This document shows, piece after piece, positions 24,953-34,043 of a DNA stretch of 64,000 nucleotides. Source of the stretch: Streptomyces sp. NBC_01485 (GTDB lineage: Bacteria > Actinomycetota > Actinomycetes > Streptomycetales > Streptomycetaceae). A program made the position numbers and the translations under genes. Numbering within the stretch: the first letter of the stretch is position 1; each line of letters starts with the position of its first letter. Under the pieces are notes generated by a model, which saw only the letters and a list, made by a program, of their open reading frames with translations, was not told the origin of the DNA and searched no databases. The stretch spans positions 9,078,759 through 9,142,758 of the forward strand of contig NZ_CP109435.1 in assembly GCF_036227125.1 (NCBI RefSeq). Direction: 5' to 3'.

Positions 24953-25893
24953 ATGATCGAAGCGCAAGAACTGACCAAGCGCTACGGCGACAAGACGGTC
25001 GTGGACCGGCTGAGCTTCACCGTCAAACCCGGTGAGGTGACCGGCTTCCTCGGCCCCAACGGCGCGGGCAAGTCGACGACCATGCGCATGATCGTCGGTC
25101 TGGACGCCCCTACCGCGGGCTCCGTCACGGTCAATGGCCGCGCCTACGCCGAGCACCCGGCGCCGCTGCACGAGATCGGGACCCTGCTGGACGCCAAGTC
25201 CGTCCACCCGGGGCGCAGCGCGCGTGGCCATCTGATGGCGCTGGCGCACACGCACGGTATTGCGCGCAGCCGGGTGGACGAGATGATCGAGCTGGCCGGG
25301 CTGACCAGTGTGGCCGGCAAGCGGGGGTGGGTGCCTTCTCGCTCGGCATGGGGCAACGGCTCGGCATCGCCGCGGCGCTCCTGGGCGATCCGGAGGTCGT
25401 CATGCTGGACGAACCGGTCAACGGCCTGGATCCGGAGGGCGTGCTGTGGGTGCGCAACCTCCTTCGCGGGCTCGCCGACGAGGGCCGGGCGGTCATGCTC
25501 TCCTCGCACCTGATGACCGAGATGGCGCTGATCGCCGACCACTTGATCGTCGTCGGCCGCGGACGGCTGCTCGCGGACACCACGCTGGACGACTTCACAC
25601 AGACGGCCGGCGCGGGTGGAGTGAAGGTCGTCACCGACCAGGCGGAGCGGTTGCGCCCGCTCATCGCCGGTCCGGATGTGGCGATCACCTCCGACTCCGC
25701 CATGGAACTGGTGGTCTCCAGGCGCACCGCCCGGGAGATCGGAATGATCGCCGCCTCTCACGCGGTGCCGCTGTACGAGCTGACCCCGCAGGCCGCCTCC
25801 CTGGAGACGGCCTTCATGGACCTCACCCGCGACGCCGTGGAGTACCACAGCGCACCCGCCGACAACGCGGACACCGACCGGAGGGCGGCATGA
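24953..25893 (+). pseudogene. ABC transporter ATPase, frameshifted
   Basis: The first frame carries Walker A (GPNGAGKST) and runs to residue about 124 (AGKRGW); the second frame resumes FSLGMGQRLG (signature), VVMLDEPVNGLDPEG (Walker B) and SSHLM (H-loop), ending at 25893. The break is in a G-run at 25321-25330; losing one G or adding two restores AGKRVGAFSLG. The gene is otherwise a full-length daunorubicin-resistance-type (DrrA/CcmA-like) ATPase. The stop overlaps the permease ATG. Sequencing error in the G-run cannot be excluded. Confidence 0.82.
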
Positions 25894-25985
25894 TGACCAC
25901 CTCTTCGCTTTCCGTGACCCCTGCGCCCGCGACGTCGGTGCGCAAGGTGACGACCCGCGGGGTCGTGCGCTCGGAGTGGCTCAAG
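25890..25985 (+). pseudogene. ABC-2 permease gene stub (N-terminal 32 codons)
   Basis: MMTTSSLSVTP followed by VRKVTTRGVVRSEWLK is the cytoplasmic N-terminus typical of ABC-2 permeases that partner such ATPases (RSEWxK just before the first membrane helix). At about 25985 it joins unrelated dehydrogenase sequence, so all membrane helices are gone. Confidence 0.7.
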
Positions 25986-25989
25986 TTCG

Positions 25990-26088
25990 GAGGAGACCAG
26001 GGAGGCGGTGGCCCGCGCCAGGGCGCTGCCCTTCCCGCCGGTCGAGGGACTGCTGGACGGCGCGTACCTGCCGTCGCCGGCCCGCTGA
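25990..26088 (+). pseudogene. C-terminal tail of a 2-oxoacid dehydrogenase E1 alpha gene
   Basis: In a frame different from the permease stub, EETREAVARARALPFPPVEG and DGAYLPSPAR end at a TGA 33 bases before E1 beta. This is the usual last helix and tail of an E1 alpha subunit, whose gene normally precedes E1 beta. The body of the gene was removed by the junction at about 25985. Confidence 0.6.
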
Positions 26089-26121
26089 CCGCCGTACACG
26101 CTTCGGGAGAGGAGAACGGAC

Positions 26122-27159
26122 ATGCGCACCCTGACGTACGGACAGGCCATCAGCGAGGCCACCGTGCAGTGCATGGAACTGGACGAGCGGATCTTCGTGG
26201 CCGGGGAAGGGGTGGACGACGTGGGCGGCACCTTCGGTACGACGAAGGACGCCTACGCGCGGTTCGGCCCCGGGCGGGTGATCGATATGCCCAACTCGGA
26301 GAACGCGACGGCCGGCTTCGCCATCGGGGCGGCCGCCGCCGGGCTCCGGCCGCTCCTGGTGCACCTGCGGGCGGACTTCATGTTCCTCGCGCTGGATCCG
26401 CTGGTGAACCTCGCCGCGAAGTGGCGTTACACGTACGGCGGTGACAAGGGCGGCGTCCCGGTGGTGTCGCGCGGTGTCGTGGGGCGCGGCTGGGGCCAGG
26501 GGGCGACCCACTCGCAGAGCCCGCACGCGACCTTCGCGCACTACGCCGGCCTGCACGTGGCGACCCCCGCGTCCCCGGCGGACGCCAAGGGCCTGCTGGT
26601 GCAGGCGCTGCGCGGGGACACACCGGTGGTGCTGATCGAGAACCGCAACCTCTACCCGCTGACCGGCGAGGTGCCGCGGGAGGCGGTCCCGGTGCCGTTC
26701 GGCGTGGGCCGCATCGCCAGGGCCGGCACCGACGTCACCGTGGTGGCGGCGTCGCTGATGGTCCACGAGGCCGAGCGCGCGGCGGAGCAGCTGGCGCCGC
26801 GCGGCGTCAGCGTCGAGGTGGTGGACGTGCGCAGCCTGCGGCCCCTGGACGAGGGGATCATCTGCGAGTCGGTGGCGCGGACGGGACGGCTGGTGGTCGC
26901 CGACACCAGCTGGGCGCGGTACGGCTTCGCCGCGGAAGTGGCGGCGGTGGTCGCCGAGAACGTGCCGCGGGCGCTCCTCGCGCCGGTGCGGCGGGTGACC
27001 CTTCCGGACAGCCCCGCGCCGGTGTCCCGGCCGCTGGAGGAGGCGTTCCACCCGGGGGCCGGCGCCATCGTGGACGCGTGCCTGACGGTGTGCGGGCAGA
27101 AGCGGGGCGACCTGCCCGCGCTGGCGGACGCCGCCGCCGGGTTCCACGGGCCCTTCTGA
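26122..27159 (+). CDS. 2-Oxoacid dehydrogenase E1 component, beta subunit
   Basis: A 345-residue E1 beta (transketolase-like) protein with an N-terminal Pyr domain (LTYGQAISEATVQCMELD, GEGVDDVGGTFG, DMPNSENATAGFAIGAA) and the C-terminal transketolase domain (VVDVRSLRPLDEGII). GGAGAGGAGAACGG precedes the ATG. It needs an E1 alpha partner for thiamine diphosphate decarboxylation, and that gene is destroyed next door, so it may be idle unless another alpha subunit exists. Confidence 0.88.
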   Translation: MRTLTYGQAISEATVQCMELDERIFVAGEGVDDVGGTFGTTKDAYARFGPGRVIDMPNSENATAGFAIGAAAAGLRPLLVHLRADFMFLALDPLVNLAAKWRYTYGGDKGGVPVVSRGVVGRGWGQGATHSQSPHATFAHYAGLHVATPASPADAKGLLVQALRGDTPVVLIENRNLYPLTGEVPREAVPVPFGVGRIARAGTDVTVVAASLMVHEAERAAEQLAPRGVSVEVVDVRSLRPLDEGIICESVARTGRLVVADTSWARYGFAAEVAAVVAENVPRALLAPVRRVTLPDSPAPVSRPLEEAFHPGAGAIVDACLTVCGQKRGDLPALADAAAGFHGPF

Positions 27160-27930
27160 GCGTGGACCAGCCACGCGGGCCAGGCCGACCACTACAACCT
27201 GTTCTGCCGCACCGGGGGCCAGGGAGTGCGCGGCCTGTCGGTCCTGCTCGCCGACGCCGCCACCGAGGGCCTGCGGGTGCAGCGGCCGGAACGGAAACTG
27301 GCGGGGCACTCCTCACCGACCGCCGCGGTGGTGCTCGACGGGGCACGGGTACCGCGAGAGCGGCTCGTCGGCCGCCCCGGCAAGGGGTTCCTGATCGCCA
27401 CCGGCCTGTTCGACCGGGGGCGCCTGGGTATCGCCGCCTGCGCGGTCGGACTGGCGTCCGCCGCCCTGGACCACGCGGTCGCCTACACCAAGACCCGGCG
27501 GCAGTTCGGCCGCCCGGTGATCGACTTCCAGGGCCTGGGCTTCATGCTCGCGGACATGTCCACCCAGGTCGCCGCCGCCTCCGGCACCGCGCACGACACG
27601 GCCCGCGGCGACCGCGACCGTGCCCTCACCACCCGGGCCGGCCTCTTCCCGGTCGACCCGGCGCACGGCACCGGCATGCCCGCCGCCCAAGCGGCCTGCA
27701 ACGTGGGAGGCATGGGGTCCCACTGGTTCGGGGCCTGCCCGCGCCCGGACGCCTCCGAACGGACCGACCTGATCGCCCCCGCCGTCCTCGACGACGCCCT
27801 CACCCGGGCCGAGGAACTGCTCCAGGTGTCCGCCGCCCAGTTCGCCGGGTCCGCCTTCGCCGGCCACGTGCGGCACGTCCTGGGCGCGGCCCTCGACGAC
27901 GGACGCGCGCCCGGCCGGCGGGTACAGCCC
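27160..27930 (+). pseudogene. Acyl-CoA dehydrogenase fragment
   Basis: Directly after the E1 beta stop the frame opens with WTSHAGQADHYNLFCRTGG, the middle domain of an acyl-CoA dehydrogenase, then RVPRERLVGRPGKGF and GVGLA-like helices (YTKTRRQFGRPVIDFQGLG). The N-terminal domain is missing and the C-terminal part after about 27600 no longer matches the family. It is a remnant joined at both ends to unrelated genes. Confidence 0.75.
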
Positions 27931-27961
27931 ATGCCCATGGCCGTCGCCCACACCCCCCAGG

Positions 27962-28471
27962 GCCCTGCGCAGCATCTACGAGCCCTACAACTCCCTGCGC
28001 CGCGTCATCGGCTTCGACACCTTCCAGGGCTTCCCCGGCATCGCCCAGGTGGACAAGGCGACCCCCAGCGCGGTGCCCGGCCGGTTCGCCGTGCCGGAGG
28101 GCGAGGTGGAGCACCTGCGGGAGGTCCTCGCCGCCCACGAGGCCGCCGAGCCCTTCGGCCACACCCAGCGGTCCTTCGTCGTCCAGGGCGACGTCCGCGA
28201 GACGGTCCCGCGCTACCTGGAGGAGAACCCCGAGACGGTCATCGCGCTGGCCTACTTCGACCTGGACCTCTACCAGCCCACCAAGGAACTCCTGACGGCG
28301 ATCCGCCCCCATCTGACGAAGGGCAGCATCCTGGCCTTCGACGAACTGGCCCACCCGAAGTGGCCGGGGGAGACCACTGCGCTGCGCGAGGTGTTCGGCC
28401 TCGACCACGCCGCGCTGCGCCAGTTGCCCGGCCGGGAGCCGCCGGTCATCTACATGAAGTGGGGCGAGTGA
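27962..28471 (+). pseudogene. TylF/CmcI-like methyltransferase, 5' truncated
   Basis: The frame contains RRVIGFDTFQGFPG, ETVIALAYFDLDLYQPTKE and KGSILAFDELAHPKWPGE, the C-terminal two thirds of a TylF-type SAM-dependent methyltransferase (sugar or small-molecule O-methylation). There is no start codon and the N-terminal SAM-binding glycine motif is missing. Its end overlaps the epimerase start (GTGA), so the pair was originally coupled. Confidence 0.7.
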
Positions 28472-29079
28472 ACGCCCCGGCCGTCCGCGAGCTGAAGGTG
28501 GCGGGCGCGTTCGAGTTCACCCCCACGGTGTTCCCGGACGAGAGGGGCGTGTTCGTGGACGCCTTCCAGCGGCGGTCCTTCGTCGGGGCGACCGGGCACC
28601 CGTTCGTCGTGGCGCAGGCCAGCCAGAGCCGCTCCCGCCGGGGCGTGGTGCGGGGGGTCCACTTCACGGCGGCCCCGCCCGGCATGGCCAAGTACGTGCA
28701 CTGCACCGGGGGCCGGGCACTCGACCTTGTCGTGGACCTCCGCGTCGGATCGCCGACGTTCGGCCAGTGGGACACCGTCCTGCTCGACCAGGAGCACTCC
28801 CGGTCGACGTACCTCCCGGTCGGCGTCGGCCACGCGTTCCAGGCGCTGGAGGACGACACCACGATGCTGTACCTGATGTCCGGCGACTACCGACCGGCCG
28901 TCGAGCACGCGGTCTCACCGCTGGACCCGGAGCTGGACCTGCCGCTGGACCTCCCCGGGGAGGCCGTCCTGTCGCCGCGGGACCGGGACGCCCCCACCCT
29001 GGCGGAGGCGCTGCGGTTGGGTATCCTGCCCGACTACCGCGCCTGCCTCGCCCTTGAGGAGCGCCTGGGGCGCCAATGA
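28468..29079 (+). CDS. dTDP-4-dehydro-6-deoxyhexose 3,5-(or 5-)epimerase, RmlC-like
   Basis: A 203-residue cupin epimerase with FEFTPTVFPDERGVFVDAF, the catalytic-His region SRRGVVRGVHFTAAPPGMAK, and PVGVGHAFQALEDDT. The GTG overlaps the methyltransferase stop. The size and motifs are complete, so it should be active, though its deoxysugar pathway is not visible here; only a truncated methyltransferase neighbour remains. Confidence 0.87.
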   Translation: MNAPAVRELKVAGAFEFTPTVFPDERGVFVDAFQRRSFVGATGHPFVVAQASQSRSRRGVVRGVHFTAAPPGMAKYVHCTGGRALDLVVDLRVGSPTFGQWDTVLLDQEHSRSTYLPVGVGHAFQALEDDTTMLYLMSGDYRPAVEHAVSPLDPELDLPLDLPGEAVLSPRDRDAPTLAEALRLGILPDYRACLALEERLGRQ

Positions 29080-29149
29080 GGGTGGAATTCCGCACCGGCG
29101 CCCGCTTACGGGAATGAGTCGGCATACCCGCCTTCCGGCTCGGTACACC

Positions 29150-29176
29150 TAGAAGCCTAGATATACTAGGCTTCTA
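29150..29176. promoter_or_regulatory. TetR-type operator, 11-bp arms
   Basis: TAGAAGCCTAG and CTAGGCTTCTA are exact inverted repeats around an ATATA centre, 22 bases before the TetR gene start. The AT-rich centre (GATATACT) could overlap a -10 box. It is a classic autoregulatory operator layout. Confidence 0.8.
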
Positions 29177-29197
29177 TTATGGGGCTAGGAAGGGCTG

Positions 29198-29809
29198 GTG
29201 CGTGATATGGGAGTGCATGCAGGTCTGACGGTCGACCGGATCACCCGGGCCGCAGCCGAGCTGGCCGACCAAGTCGGTATTGAAAAGGTCTCGATCTCGG
29301 CGCTCGCCCGAACGTTCGGAGTGAAGGACGCCAGTTTCTATTCGCATGTCAAGAATCTCCAGGAGATTCGCACCCGGGTGGCCATCCTGGCGTCGGGGGA
29401 GATGAACGAGTGCATTGGCACCGCGATCGCCGGGCGGTCCGGCGGCGAGGCGCTCGCCGCCTTCGCCGACGCCTATCGCAGTTACGCGCTGAGCCACCCG
29501 GGCCGGTACGCGGCGACCCAGTTGCGACTCGATCCGTCGAAGATCGCCGACACCACGGCCTTCGCCCGCAGTGTGGAGTTGACCTATGCAGTGATGCGCC
29601 ACTACGGCCTGGAGGAGCCCGACCTGACCGACGCGGCCCGGCTGCTGCGCAGCACCTTCCACGGTTACATCAGCATCGAGGCCACCGGCGGCTTCAATCA
29701 CCCGCGCGGAGTGGAACGCTCCTGGCGCAAGGCCGTCTCGTCCCTGCACACGATGCTGGAGCAGTGGCCGCGTACGGAAGAAGAGGCCGAAACCGCCGCC
29801 GTGAACTGA
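29198..29809 (+). CDS. TetR-family regulator
   Basis: A 203-residue regulator with an N-terminal helix-turn-helix (ITRAAAELADQVGIEKVSIS then LARTFGVKDASFYSHVKN) and a C-terminal ligand domain of the WHG type. GTG at 29198 is chosen because AGGAAGG lies five bases upstream. The perfect palindrome just upstream indicates autorepression. Its effector and other targets are unknown. Confidence 0.9.
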   Translation: MRDMGVHAGLTVDRITRAAAELADQVGIEKVSISALARTFGVKDASFYSHVKNLQEIRTRVAILASGEMNECIGTAIAGRSGGEALAAFADAYRSYALSHPGRYAATQLRLDPSKIADTTAFARSVELTYAVMRHYGLEEPDLTDAARLLRSTFHGYISIEATGGFNHPRGVERSWRKAVSSLHTMLEQWPRTEEEAETAAVN

Positions 29810-29825
29810 AGGACGGACGACCTGT

Positions 29826-30584
29826 TCAGGCCGGCACCGCGAATTCACCGGCGGGGTGGTTTTCCAACATCGCTCCGGCAATTCCCGACTCATAGGCGAG
29901 AATGACGGCGTCGACCCGGTTGCGCAGGTCCAGTTTGTGGCAGACACGATTGAAGTAGGATTTCACCGTTCCCTCGGACAGCACCAACGCATCGGATATC
30001 TGCTGGTTGGTGAGTCCGCGCGCCACCAGGCGAAAGACCTGCCTTTCCCTCGGGGTGAGCAGGGAGAGGCCCGCGTGCGGCTGCCGGGGCGCCGGCCGGT
30101 GCGAGTCGCGCAGCGCGTCGAGCATCTGGCCCACGATGTCCGGGCCCACGGTGATCCCGCCGGCCGCTACCTCGCGCACCGCGGAGAGGACCTCCTGCGG
30201 GCACTGCCCCTCGCGGAGGAAGCCGCGCACCCCGGCACGGGCGGCACCGAGGACCCAGCTCCCCTCGGTAACGGCCCCGGACACGATGAGCACGACGCCG
30301 CAGGGACGGGAGGACTCCCTGGCCAGCCGGTGCACCACCTCCAGGGCGTCCGGCCCGGGCAGGGCGGCGTCCATCAGGACCAGGCCGGGCCGGCGCTCGC
30401 GGGCAAGCCGCAGCAAGCCGTGGCCGTCGTCCGCCTCGCCCACCGTCCGGAACCCGCCGACGCCGTCGAGGGCGGCCCGCAGCCGCCCGCGCGCCGCCGG
30501 CTCCGCCGCGAGCAGCAGCGTCGTGGCGGCGTCCGCCCGGACGTGCCGCCCGCGCGGCTGCCCCGCTGCCTGCTGCCCGCCCAC
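29826..30584 (-). CDS. LuxR-type regulator with atypical receiver domain
   Basis: A 252-residue protein with a receiver-like N-terminal domain and a C-terminal LuxR helix-turn-helix (LTPRERQVFRLVARGLTNQQ, TVKSYFNRVCHKLDLRNRVD). GTG at 30584 has GGGAGGAG five bases upstream. The phosphoacceptor aspartate remains (LVLMDAALPG), but the acidic pair reads A-E (LLLAAEPAA) and the conserved lysine position reads glutamate (GFLREGQ). It probably works without normal phosphorylation. Confidence 0.82.
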   Translation of the reverse strand: MGGQQAAGQPRGRHVRADAATTLLLAAEPAARGRLRAALDGVGGFRTVGEADDGHGLLRLARERRPGLVLMDAALPGPDALEVVHRLARESSRPCGVVLIVSGAVTEGSWVLGAARAGVRGFLREGQCPQEVLSAVREVAAGGITVGPDIVGQMLDALRDSHRPAPRQPHAGLSLLTPRERQVFRLVARGLTNQQISDALVLSEGTVKSYFNRVCHKLDLRNRVDAVILAYESGIAGAMLENHPAGEFAVPA

Positions 30585-30671
30585 GTACGCTCCTCCCGCT
30601 CGCCGTCGCACCCGCACCCCACCAGCCTGCCGCGGCGTTCTGGAGGCGAAATTGTGCCGGGATGGAGTGCC

Positions 30672-30720
30672 GCTGCGGCGTAGCTGACGTGGTTGCTTAT
30701 TGATCTTGGTTGTGGCCTGG
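30672..30720. repeat. 49-bp direct repeat, left copy
   Basis: Matches 35274-35322 in the same orientation at 45 of 49 positions, including the unbroken run TTGCTTATTGATCTTGGTTG. The two copies bracket 4.6 kb of insertion-sequence remnants and the lectin gene. Confidence 0.75.
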
Positions 30721-30756
30721 GGCCTTCCCCCGTGAAGGTGGGCACGCGGTTATTGA

Positions 30757-31400
30757 TCACGCGGCGAGCGTGAGTTTAGCGGTGTGGTGTCGGTGTTCGT
30801 ATTCGTTGGGGCTGAGGTGGCCGTTGGCGGAGTGCCGGCGGCGGGTGTTGTAGCGGGTCAGCCAGGCAAATACCGTCTTTCTGCAGGTGCCGGCGTCGCG
30901 GTAGTCGCGAGCGCCCTGGAGGGTCTCGCGCTTCAGGGACGCGTGGAAACTCTCGCAGGCCGCGTTGTCCGCGCTGGTGCCGACCGCGCCCATCGACCGG
31001 GTCACCCCGAGCTGGTCGCAGAGGTCGGCGAAGGCCCGGGAGCCTACTGGGCCCCGTGGTCGGAGTGGAACACGGCGCCGTCCAGGCCGCTGCGGGTCGA
31101 GGCTGCCATCCGCAGTGCGTCCGTGCGGGGGACGGGCGTGCCTGGCTGCCGTGCCGGCCGGCCGCGCGCGTGCGGAGGCCAGCAGGGTGTCGGGTACGAC
31201 GGCTGTGTTGGTGGTGGCGGCCGCGCAGGCGGCGCAGGCATCCGCGAGGCGCCACACGCGGCCGCTGCGGTCGCAGGTCAGCGCCAGGAGCACGGGGCCG
31301 GCGCAGCCGCGATGACGCGGGTCCGATCTGATCCGTGCCGTCGAACGGGCGTGCCCCAGGCGTCGTCCGGGGCGGGAGCGGGGCACGCTGCAGCACTTAC
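30757..31400 (-). pseudogene. IS3-family transposase (OrfB) remnant
   Basis: The C-terminal half of an IS3 integrase-type transposase: LDGAVFHSDHGAQ, then after a one-base deletion SRAFADLCDQLGVTRSMGAV, TSADNAACESFHASLKRE and TRRRHSANGHLSPNEYE to a stop at 30757. Earlier parts are in scattered frames. It is not functional. Confidence 0.8.
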
Positions 31401-31558
31401 TCCAGCACCGCCGAGTGTCACCCCTTCCCTAGCAAATAGTGCAGAGGTCTGCACTGACACGGCAGCTGTAGATGTGGCTGCGTCGTGAGTTGAGGCTGGT
31501 CAGCGGGATGGCGGGGTGCCTGCGGGCATGAGTACGGCCACCTTGATCATGAACGTTT

Positions 31559-31950
31559 GTGACGACGTTTCAGAACCAGGTGGCCGCGGAGGCCACGATA
31601 GCCGAGCAGACATGGACGGCGGCGTTGGGGGCGGTGAACGAGGAGATCGCGGACTGCTTCGAGCGCCGTGAACCACGCGCTGTGGTCCGGGAGATGACCG
31701 AGGCGATGCTGATGGAGCTGGACACGCGGAACTGCTGGACGCTTGCCGAGGCCCTCGGCCACCGCGGGCCGCACCGGCTGCAGCACCTGCTCTCCCGTGC
31801 CGCCGTCGACCATGATCTGGCCCGGGACCGGATCGCCGCCTGGGCGGCCGGTGAACTCGCCGATCCGGACGCGGTGCTGATCGTGGACGAGACCGGGGAC
31901 GAGAAGTCCTCCACGGACTGCGTCGGCGCGGCCCGCCAATACTCCGGAGC
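31559..31950 (+). pseudogene. IS701-family transposase N-terminal fragment
   Basis: WTAALGAVNEEIADCFERRE, NCWTLAEALGHRGPHRLQHL and DPDAVLIVDETGDEKSSTD match the N-terminus and first catalytic aspartate region of IS701 transposases. Homology ends at RQYSGAV where IS481 sequence begins in the opposite direction. Confidence 0.72.
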
Positions 31951-31952
31951 GG

Positions 31953-32130
31953 TGCGGGCGACTCGAACGGTCGCTCATGCCGGCCTCGCCAAGGAGGCGG
32001 TAACGCTCTGCCCAGCGTTGGGCCGTGGTCGGCGAGACCTGGAAGCGCTCCGCGGCCCGGTGCAAAGGCCAGGTCGCAGCGGGCCAGGCGCAGGCGCCCG
32101 GTCTCGGTCAGAGGTGCATTACGGTGGGAC
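31953..32130 (-). pseudogene. IS481-family transposase N-terminal fragment
   Basis: On the minus strand SHRNAPLTETGRLRLARC and, after a frameshift, RAAERFQVSPTTAQRWAERY and LLGEAGMSDRSSRPH are the helix-turn-helix N-terminus of IS481 transposases. It abuts the IS701 fragment tail to tail; one probably inserted into or recombined with the other. Confidence 0.72.
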
Positions 32131-32252
32131 ACGAGGGCCTTCCGGTCGGTGTAGACGTCGCAATCCACACCGAACCCGGAAGGCCCTCATCTGTTCAAGA
32201 TCCCTCAGCCGAGATTTCGCTCACCTGTCCACAACCTCCCCGGACAGAACAC

Positions 32253-32795
32253 CTAGGACTCGAAGTGCCAGAGCTTTGCGCTACTGGTGCTGCAGTCGCC
32301 GATCACGATGCTGGTGCCGTTCGCAGACGTATTGGGAAAGAGTGCCAGGCATTCGCCAAGGAGGCCGGAACCCAGCTGAAGGTGACCGGCGAGCCCCGAG
32401 GCCTGCAACCTCCACCATTGGCCAGGCTTTGATGCGTCGCACGGCTGTTGGTCGACGCCCCAGTTGGCCTTGACGTTCATGCAGAAGCCGCTGCCCTTGT
32501 TCGTAAGCGTGAAGAAGCCGTCGTGACCGACATCCGTCGGCGCCCACCACTGGTTGTCGTCGCCGTCGCAGGACCACTCGTGGATGAGAGTGCCGATCCT
32601 GTCACGCCCGTTACCGTCCACTTCGGCGCACTTGTCGGCATGGTCGTTGACGACCTCGAAGAATCCGCCGTCCATTGGAAGCACCGCGACCGGCGCCTTG
32701 GCTTCGGCGGCCTGGGCCGGGCTGGCCAGCCCGCCACCGCCGACGACCAGAGCGGCGCAGGCGACGACGGCGCCCAGTACGCTTCGACTCTTCAT
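32253..32795 (-). CDS. Secreted ricin-type (beta-trefoil) lectin-like protein
   Basis: A 180-residue protein: signal peptide (MKSRSVLGAVVACAALVV, cleavage after PAQA) and one beta-trefoil domain with repeated D-x-N-Q-W and Q-W elements (DDNQWWAPTD, GQWWRLQASG) and a C-terminal KLWHFES. GAGGGAG lies four bases before the ATG at 32795. It probably binds sugars; no enzymatic domain is attached. It is intact within the insertion-sequence graveyard. Confidence 0.78.
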   Translation of the reverse strand: MKSRSVLGAVVACAALVVGGGGLASPAQAAEAKAPVAVLPMDGGFFEVVNDHADKCAEVDGNGRDRIGTLIHEWSCDGDDNQWWAPTDVGHDGFFTLTNKGSGFCMNVKANWGVDQQPCDASKPGQWWRLQASGLAGHLQLGSGLLGECLALFPNTSANGTSIVIGDCSTSSAKLWHFES

Positions 32796-32952
32796 TTCTC
32801 TCCCTCGAACTCTCGTATGCATCTACTTCCTCCCGATTCCGTGGAGGTGCTTGGAGACAGCGTGGTGCGCCAAAAGCCGCCTGTCGCGCTTTGTCCCACT
32901 CAGCGGACCGGAACGGCCCCAATGATGACTGCACGGCTGCTGTAGTTCTTGA

Positions 32953-33220
32953 TCACGGTTGGTCGTGACGGTGGTGTCGTTGCTGGTGGCAGGCGGTCGC
33001 GACGGCTTGGTGATGGCGTCGCCAGGCCGTCCAGTGCAGGACGTGCTCGCGGTCGCGGACGGGTGGCGGCAGCACGAGGGCTCGCAGGAGCCGGATGAGC
33101 TCGGGGCAGCTCAGCGGGACGAGCGCGGGCTGGTCCTCGGCAGCGTCGTGGACGGCGGTGGCCGTGAGGGCAAGGACGGCGGCGGCGATCAGGGAGAACA
33201 GTTGTGGACGCTTTCGTATT
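32953..33220 (-). pseudogene. Transposase C-terminal fragment (IS701-like)
   Basis: SPGEIRKRPQLFSLIAAAVL, LVPLSCPELIRLLRALVL and HVLHWTAWRRHHQAVATACH resemble the extreme C-terminus of IS701-type transposases. It lacks everything upstream and ends at the IS21 genes. Confidence 0.5.
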
Positions 33221-33269
33221 TCCCCAGGGGAAAGTTCGCGTAATTCCCTACCCTCTCGTCTCGTCGGTG

Positions 33270-34043
33270 TCATTTGACGGAGGGCTTGCCGGGCTTGCTG
33301 GTGGGGTTCTTGGGCCGCTTGTTCGGGCGGTAGCTGGGTCCGTTCATGATGACTTGGTGGCTGGTGTTGATCAGCCGGTCCAGGAGGGACTCGGCGACGA
33401 CGGGGTTGGGGAAGAGCGGATACCAGTCGCTGGGCGCCCGGTTGCTGGTGATGGTCAGGGACCGGCCCTGCCGCTCGGAGACGAGTTCGTAGAGGTCGTC
33501 GGCCTGGGCTGCGCCGAGTTGGCGCATCGCGAAGTCGTCGAGGATGAGCACGTCGGGACGTACCAGCTCACGCAGGCGTTTGTCCCAGGTGCGGTCCGCG
33601 TGGCCGCCGGCCAGTTCGGCGAGGATCCGGCTGGTCTTGGCGAAGCGGACATGGGCGCCCTGGCGGACCGCGAGGTGCCCGAGGGCCTGGGCGACGTGTG
33701 TCTTGCCGACCCCGACGGGACCGAACAGGATGACCGACTCGCCGGCGTGCAGCCAGCGCAGGGCGCCGAGGTCGCGGATCTGGGCGGCGGGCAGTTTCGA
33801 GGAGGCGGTGAAGTCGAACTCTTCCAGGGTGACCTGCTGCTCGAACTTCGCCCGGTTCAGGCGCCGTTGGAAGGCGACGGTCTCGCGGCGGGTGATCTCG
33901 TCCTGGCAGAGGACCTGGAGGAAGTCGAGGTGGCCGAGCTCGCCGCCGTGGGCCTGGGCGAGGCGGGCATCGAGGGTTTCCAGCATTCCCGAGAGCCGCA
34001 GCGACTTCAGCGACTCGCGCAGGGCGGTGTCCATCACGCTCAT
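33270..34043 (-). CDS. istB: IS21-family ATP-binding protein IstB
   Basis: A 257-residue DnaC-like AAA+ helper with Walker A (GPVGVGKTH), Walker B (VLILDDFAMR), sensor SNRAPSDW and a basic C-terminal tail. The start overlaps the istA stop. It is complete, but its partner istA is truncated, so the element should be immobile on its own. Confidence 0.93.
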   Translation of the reverse strand: MSVMDTALRESLKSLRLSGMLETLDARLAQAHGGELGHLDFLQVLCQDEITRRETVAFQRRLNRAKFEQQVTLEEFDFTASSKLPAAQIRDLGALRWLHAGESVILFGPVGVGKTHVAQALGHLAVRQGAHVRFAKTSRILAELAGGHADRTWDKRLRELVRPDVLILDDFAMRQLGAAQADDLYELVSERQGRSLTITSNRAPSDWYPLFPNPVVAESLLDRLINTSHQVIMNGPSYRPNKRPKNPTSKPGKPSVK

